Assembly: GCA_004764695.1 (NCBI GenBank)
Contig: SMSO01000031.1
Location: forward strand, 1,845,048 to 1,909,047
Length of the DNA stretch: 64,000 nucleotides
From: Schizochytrium sp. TIO01
Taxonomy: Eukaryota; Sar; Bigyra; Thraustochytrida; Thraustochytriidae
Direction: 5' to 3'
A program made the position numbers and the translations under genes. Under the pieces are notes generated by a model. The model was not told where the DNA came from, searched no databases, and saw nothing but the letters and a program-made list of their open reading frames with translations. Positions 60,251 through 64,000 of the stretch are shown here, in pieces. Numbering within the stretch: position 1 is the first letter of the stretch; each line of letters opens with the position of its first letter.

Positions 60251-61289
60251 ATTCGTATCTATTTCTATACTTGGATCAAAATATTCTATGGGACTCATTC
60301 ACGCACTGATTGTTACTTTCGCAAAAACTAAAACAATCGTTCACCACCCCAACCCGCTCAGGACCCAAAGCACCAGTCACCACTGCCCTCCCTTACTTTC
60401 CAGTTATTATTTCGGCACCACCGTTTGCTATGCTAGCCAACAACCAACTCCCGGCGAACTCGCAGCGCAGAAAGAGAAAGAAGCGTCGGTGGTCGTCGCT
60501 CCATCTCCGCCAGCAAGCGTCCGGCAGCCCCGCCGCCTCGGCTTCAGCCTCTTGGATCATGTCTTCTTCTTCGGCTGGCTGGCTGGCTTCTCGCCCTCAT
60601 TCATTTCTTCTTTCGAGCGGCGGGCCTTTTCTTGGCATCGTCGCACTTGCTTCGAGTCATATTCACAAGCAGGGTCCCCGCAGTCCTTCTTCGCGGGGAT
60701 CTACCTGTGGGGAGTTAGCGGCGCGTTTTGAGACTTACAAGCAAGAAAAGACTCCGTCTGCTTTCGCCTTCCTCGCCTTCTTGCCAGCGTGCTTCTCGCT
60801 GCGACAGAGAGTTTGTTCGAGAGCGGCCGGCTTGGCCTCTTCTATTATCTCGTTGCTTCTTTCTCGTCGCTTTCTTTCTTGTCGCTTTCTTTCTTGTCGC
60901 TTTCTTTCCTGTTGCTTCTTCCGCGGCAGTTCTTTCTGCTCCCGATAATACTGAGGATGATGAAGAATCTCTCGCTCATGCGCTCGATGACAGAGAGCCT
61001 CGAGAGCTTTCGTACAGGAGACGTGGTTGAATGAAATCTCTCTCGCAGTGTAACGCAGAAGAAGAAGCACCAGCAGAAGAAGAGGCCTGCCTGGGCACGG
61101 GCCTCCGCAACTTCCACAGGAGCTCATGTACGTGCTTCTGATGCATGCCATGCTTCTTTCACAGGTTGTAATTTGCCGGAGCAAGGCCCCAATGAACGCT
61201 CAGCGCAAGGCCACGCTCGTCCTTGGGAGCTCAGCCGAGACGGCCAAATCACTCGACCCTCTTCGCGGTCTCTTGGATGGCCACGGCTC
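60251..61289. other. GC-richer spacer with open frames
   Basis: About 1 kb. Frames of up to 212 codons exist (60310-60948) but read as Ser/Pro/Leu-rich low complexity with no domain. A 15-bp tandem repeat (TTGTCGCTTTCTTTC, three copies) lies at 60868-60914. No supported gene. Confidence 0.5.
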
Positions 61290-61410
61290 CGATGAAGATG
61301 AAGATGAAGATGAAGATGAAGATGAAGATGAAGATCAAGATAGAATATCAAGTTTAAGATCAAGTTCAAGATCAAGTTCAAGATCAAGTTCAAGATCAAG
61401 ATCAAGACCG
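61290..61410. repeat. (GATGAA)n and (AAGTTCAAGATC)n
   Basis: Eight GATGAA-type hexamers (61290-61338) are followed by a 12-bp tandem repeat AAGTTCAAGATC (61346-61410). Confidence 0.95.
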
Positions 61411-63712
61411 CCGTGAACTTGCGGGGAGAGAGCCAACGTCTCGGTGGCGGCGCCATCTCCAGCTCTTGAGGTCACTGTCACAAACCAACAAGACCACCTT
61501 CCGAGCGGCCATCATCACCCGCATCGTCGTCGTGGTGATCGCTGTGATGCATGGAGTGGACATGGAGTGGACGCAGTTCTTCGGCAGATTCCCGCTGGCT
61601 TTGTCCGTGGAATATGGCAAACTCGTCCACTTTCTGAACAGACAGAAAATCTGTCTGCGTCGGCAATAACTTAAGCTCCTTCGTCAGTCTGCTTGCTTGC
61701 TTTCTTGCTTTGCGTCGACAGCTCAGCTCAGCTCAGCGCAGGGAGCGAGTTGATAAACCTGCTGGGATTCATCAATCGATCGATGAGTTGGTTGGTTGGT
61801 TGGTTGCCCATTCCACAGGTGACAGCGCGTAGCAGCCCAAAACCGAATCAAGTGGATTCGTCCGTGTCTAGAGAGTAGAGCACTCTGCTTCGAGATGTGG
61901 ATGCAACAGCTTTCTCGGGTGCCAGCCATCAGCTCACAAAGTCCACAACAAGCCTGCCATGGAGGACCTTAACGGAGCGGCGAGTACCTATCAGCTCGCA
62001 GTTCATTTTGCCGGCAAAGAGGTGGGGGTTTATTTGTAGTAGTACATCCTTCGTGCCAGCTTTCAGAAGGAAAAGTGAAAGAATATTTCTTCAAAAGTGA
62101 TCTACATCTCGGAGCGAATTCTTTAGGGGAATGAGAGAAGAAGAAACTCATAATGGCAAGAAACGGTGACCTTCTAAGTGAGCTTTTGGAGAAAGCCTCA
62201 AATAGTTAGGCTGGCAAACTCTTTCCCTTTCCATGCCATAAAAAATAGATGAAATAAATGACATGGACAGAATTCGAGATTATATTTTTATTTTTTAGTT
62301 TATGCTGTGGCTGCTGTTTATTTATTTATGAATAAAATAAAATAAAGAATAAATAAAGGGAACTTATTTCCAAAGAGCTTTACAATTTTAAAATAAAATA
62401 TTTTTTTCAATTGTATAAATAATAAATAATTTTAAATTGCTTTAGCAGGAAATATTATGGAAGAACTGAAATTGCATGAAAGAGGAAGTGAGAAAAAAAT
62501 ACCAAGCTAACAAAAGCGTAACTATTTCCCACATATTCTTTAAAAGTATTTTTTAATAACATATTGGTAATATGAGAGATAGAGTTTTAATTCTTCAAAT
62601 GAGCTACCTAAAAGAATGTGAGTGGGTGGGTAGCATGTAGAGAGAGAGATAGGGAAAGAAAGAAAGAAGGACAGCAACAGAAGAGGCAGAAACAGTACGT
62701 ACGTATGTGTTTGCTTGAGTAGACGCAAGGCCTTTTGATCGAGGAAGCTCGAGTCTTTCTTTCTTTCTTCTCTTCTCTTTTCTTCTCTTCGAGGACTTGG
62801 GTCATTATTAATGTGTATTCGTTTGGTTTTCTCGAGGCATAATTCTATGCGCCAAGTTATTCTGGGTTCATTCTTTTTTTTTTTTTTTTTTCTTTTTTTT
62901 CACTTCATTGAACGACGGTAGATTTGCTCAGAAACAACATTTGATTTAAAAATAAGTTACAATAAGACTTTGATTTAAGAAAAATATATAAATAAAATAA
63001 TGTTGTTACTCCATCTAGACAGACTCTTCCGCTTCCTGAGCTCGTTATAAAGGGAACAAAGACGAGGGGAAAAATCGGAAAGGAGAACGAGGAGTCTTGC
63101 AATGGATTTACCTGTTCTCGTATCATGACACAGGCTCATTTATGTAGTGTAACATAATACGAGAATAAAGGCAGACGCGTGAAACGCATAAGAGACGCTT
63201 AGTAGAGAAGAGGAGGGAAGAACTGATCCCTCCCTTCTCTTAACCTTGCAGTAGTGTGGTGTTCTTCTCAGAGAGAACACTAGGAGGAGGACTGCTAGTC
63301 TTTTCAAGTAAGGGACATTTTAAAACTAACTAAATCAACAAAATGTGAAGGTAAAGCAGGTGAAAAGAAAAGATAAAGAAAAGATAGAGAAAGCTTGATT
63401 TACTACATACAGCCTTAGCTATCTATGGCTGAGCACAGGCGCTTTATAAAATAAGTATGTATAGAAAGAGGCAGCGAGAATGATCGAAAGCGTGAGATCG
63501 TGAGCGAGCTGCCGTTGACACGAAGAGGCAGTGGACTTGCTTGAAAGATGGAGAAAACCGGCCTTGAAAGCGAGAATTGGGAGGCACAGGACCTGGTCAG
63601 CGGTGGTATCGAGGGGTTTTGGCAAGGCTGTCAGCAACCAAGGCTGGCCTTGCCGTCTGTTCTTTGGTGCGCTTACTTTCTTCTACATCTCGCTGCGCAT
63701 CATATGAACACA
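61411..63712. other. AT-rich spacer
   Basis: 2.3 kb. It contains AGCTC repeats at 61719-61736, GTTGG repeats at 61788-61806, a GA-rich tract at 62638-62670 and a T-run at 62873-62900. No recognised gene. Confidence 0.5.
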
Positions 63713-63797
63713 AAGAAAAAAGAAAGAAAAAAAGAAAGAAAAAAAGAAAGAAAAAAAGAAAAAAAAAAGAAAGAAAAAAAGAAAAAAAGAAAATAAA
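63713..63797. repeat. (AAAGAAAGAAAA)n purine tract
   Basis: 85 bp of almost pure A with G every three to five bases. A related GGACTCTTT repeat occurs at 63888-63930. Confidence 0.95.
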
Positions 63798-64000
63798 CAA
63801 ACAAATAAATAGGAGAAACATAGTGCTACCAATAAAGACTGGGCAGCAACTATGGTATTTCTCTCTCTCTCTCCCTCTCTCTCTGTTGGACTCTTTCATG
63901 GACTCTTTGGACTCTTTTGGACTCTTTGGACCCATTTTCGATCCAGTACTTTGGAGAGAGACAACTTTGAATCCTCTTACCATTCTTCGTGTTGCCCTGT

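Noticed and set aside
60310-60948. 212-codon Ser/Leu/Phe-rich frame
   Set aside because: No domain, several overlapping frames of similar length, and a 15-bp tandem repeat at its end; not supported as a gene.
61192-61416. 75-codon frame with Asp-Glu and Arg-Ser runs resembling an SR-type protein tail
   Set aside because: The Asp-Glu and Arg-Ser parts come from hexamer and 12-bp simple repeats; the remaining 38 residues match nothing I know.

Overview
The window is nuclear DNA from a eukaryotic protist with compact, mostly intronless genes. It encodes spliceosome (MFAP1), exocyst (EXO84), TRAPP (TRAPPC4), anaphase-promoting-complex (APC2) and telomere CST (CTC1) subunits, a peroxisomal ADP/ATP carrier and a Bardet-Biedl chaperonin (MKKS/BBS6). 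The BBS6 and tubby-family genes imply a lineage that builds cilia at some stage. The gene style would suit a stramenopile such as a thraustochytrid, but that is inference and no taxonomic marker gene is present.

Positions 1-52344 hold 20 protein genes, often in divergent or convergent pairs. In order: a KDM2-like JmjC protein cut by the left edge and lacking its metal ligands; MFAP1; peptide deformylase in two exons; a J-like/dynamin GTPase with a frameshifted repeat tail; MKKS; EXO84; CTC1; nucleoredoxin; a NOXRED1-like oxidoreductase; the PMP34-type carrier in two exons; a BTB-like plus tubby protein; a cytochrome b5-acyl-CoA dehydrogenase fusion; a three-RGS protein; APC2; a membrane-anchored MDH1B-N-type glutaredoxin-like protein; a Baeyer-Villiger-type flavin monooxygenase; an NDK-like/EF-hand-like protein; a C2-like ankyrin protein; TRAPPC4 in two exons; and a tRNA-uridine hydroxylase fused to a RluA-type pseudouridine synthase. 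Three introns (100 to about 514 nt, GT-AG) can be placed by restoring protein homology across the junction.

Positions 52345-64000 are very different: no recognisable gene, but a dense series of microsatellites (AAAT, AAAAG, CATA, ACTC, GATT, GATGAA, AAAG and others) separated by short unique or GC-rich stretches.

Recurring themes are the cilium (MKKS, tubby, the MDH1B-like and NDK-like proteins), the peroxisome (PMP34-type carrier, and PTS1-like C-termini ARM and ARL on two flavoenzymes) and unusual domain fusions. I found no single new multi-gene system. The most notable items are the metal-site-less JmjC protein, the BTB-tubby and TrhO-RluA fusions, the three-RGS protein and the frameshifted dynamin tail. 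No tRNA, rRNA, CRISPR array or intact transposon was seen.
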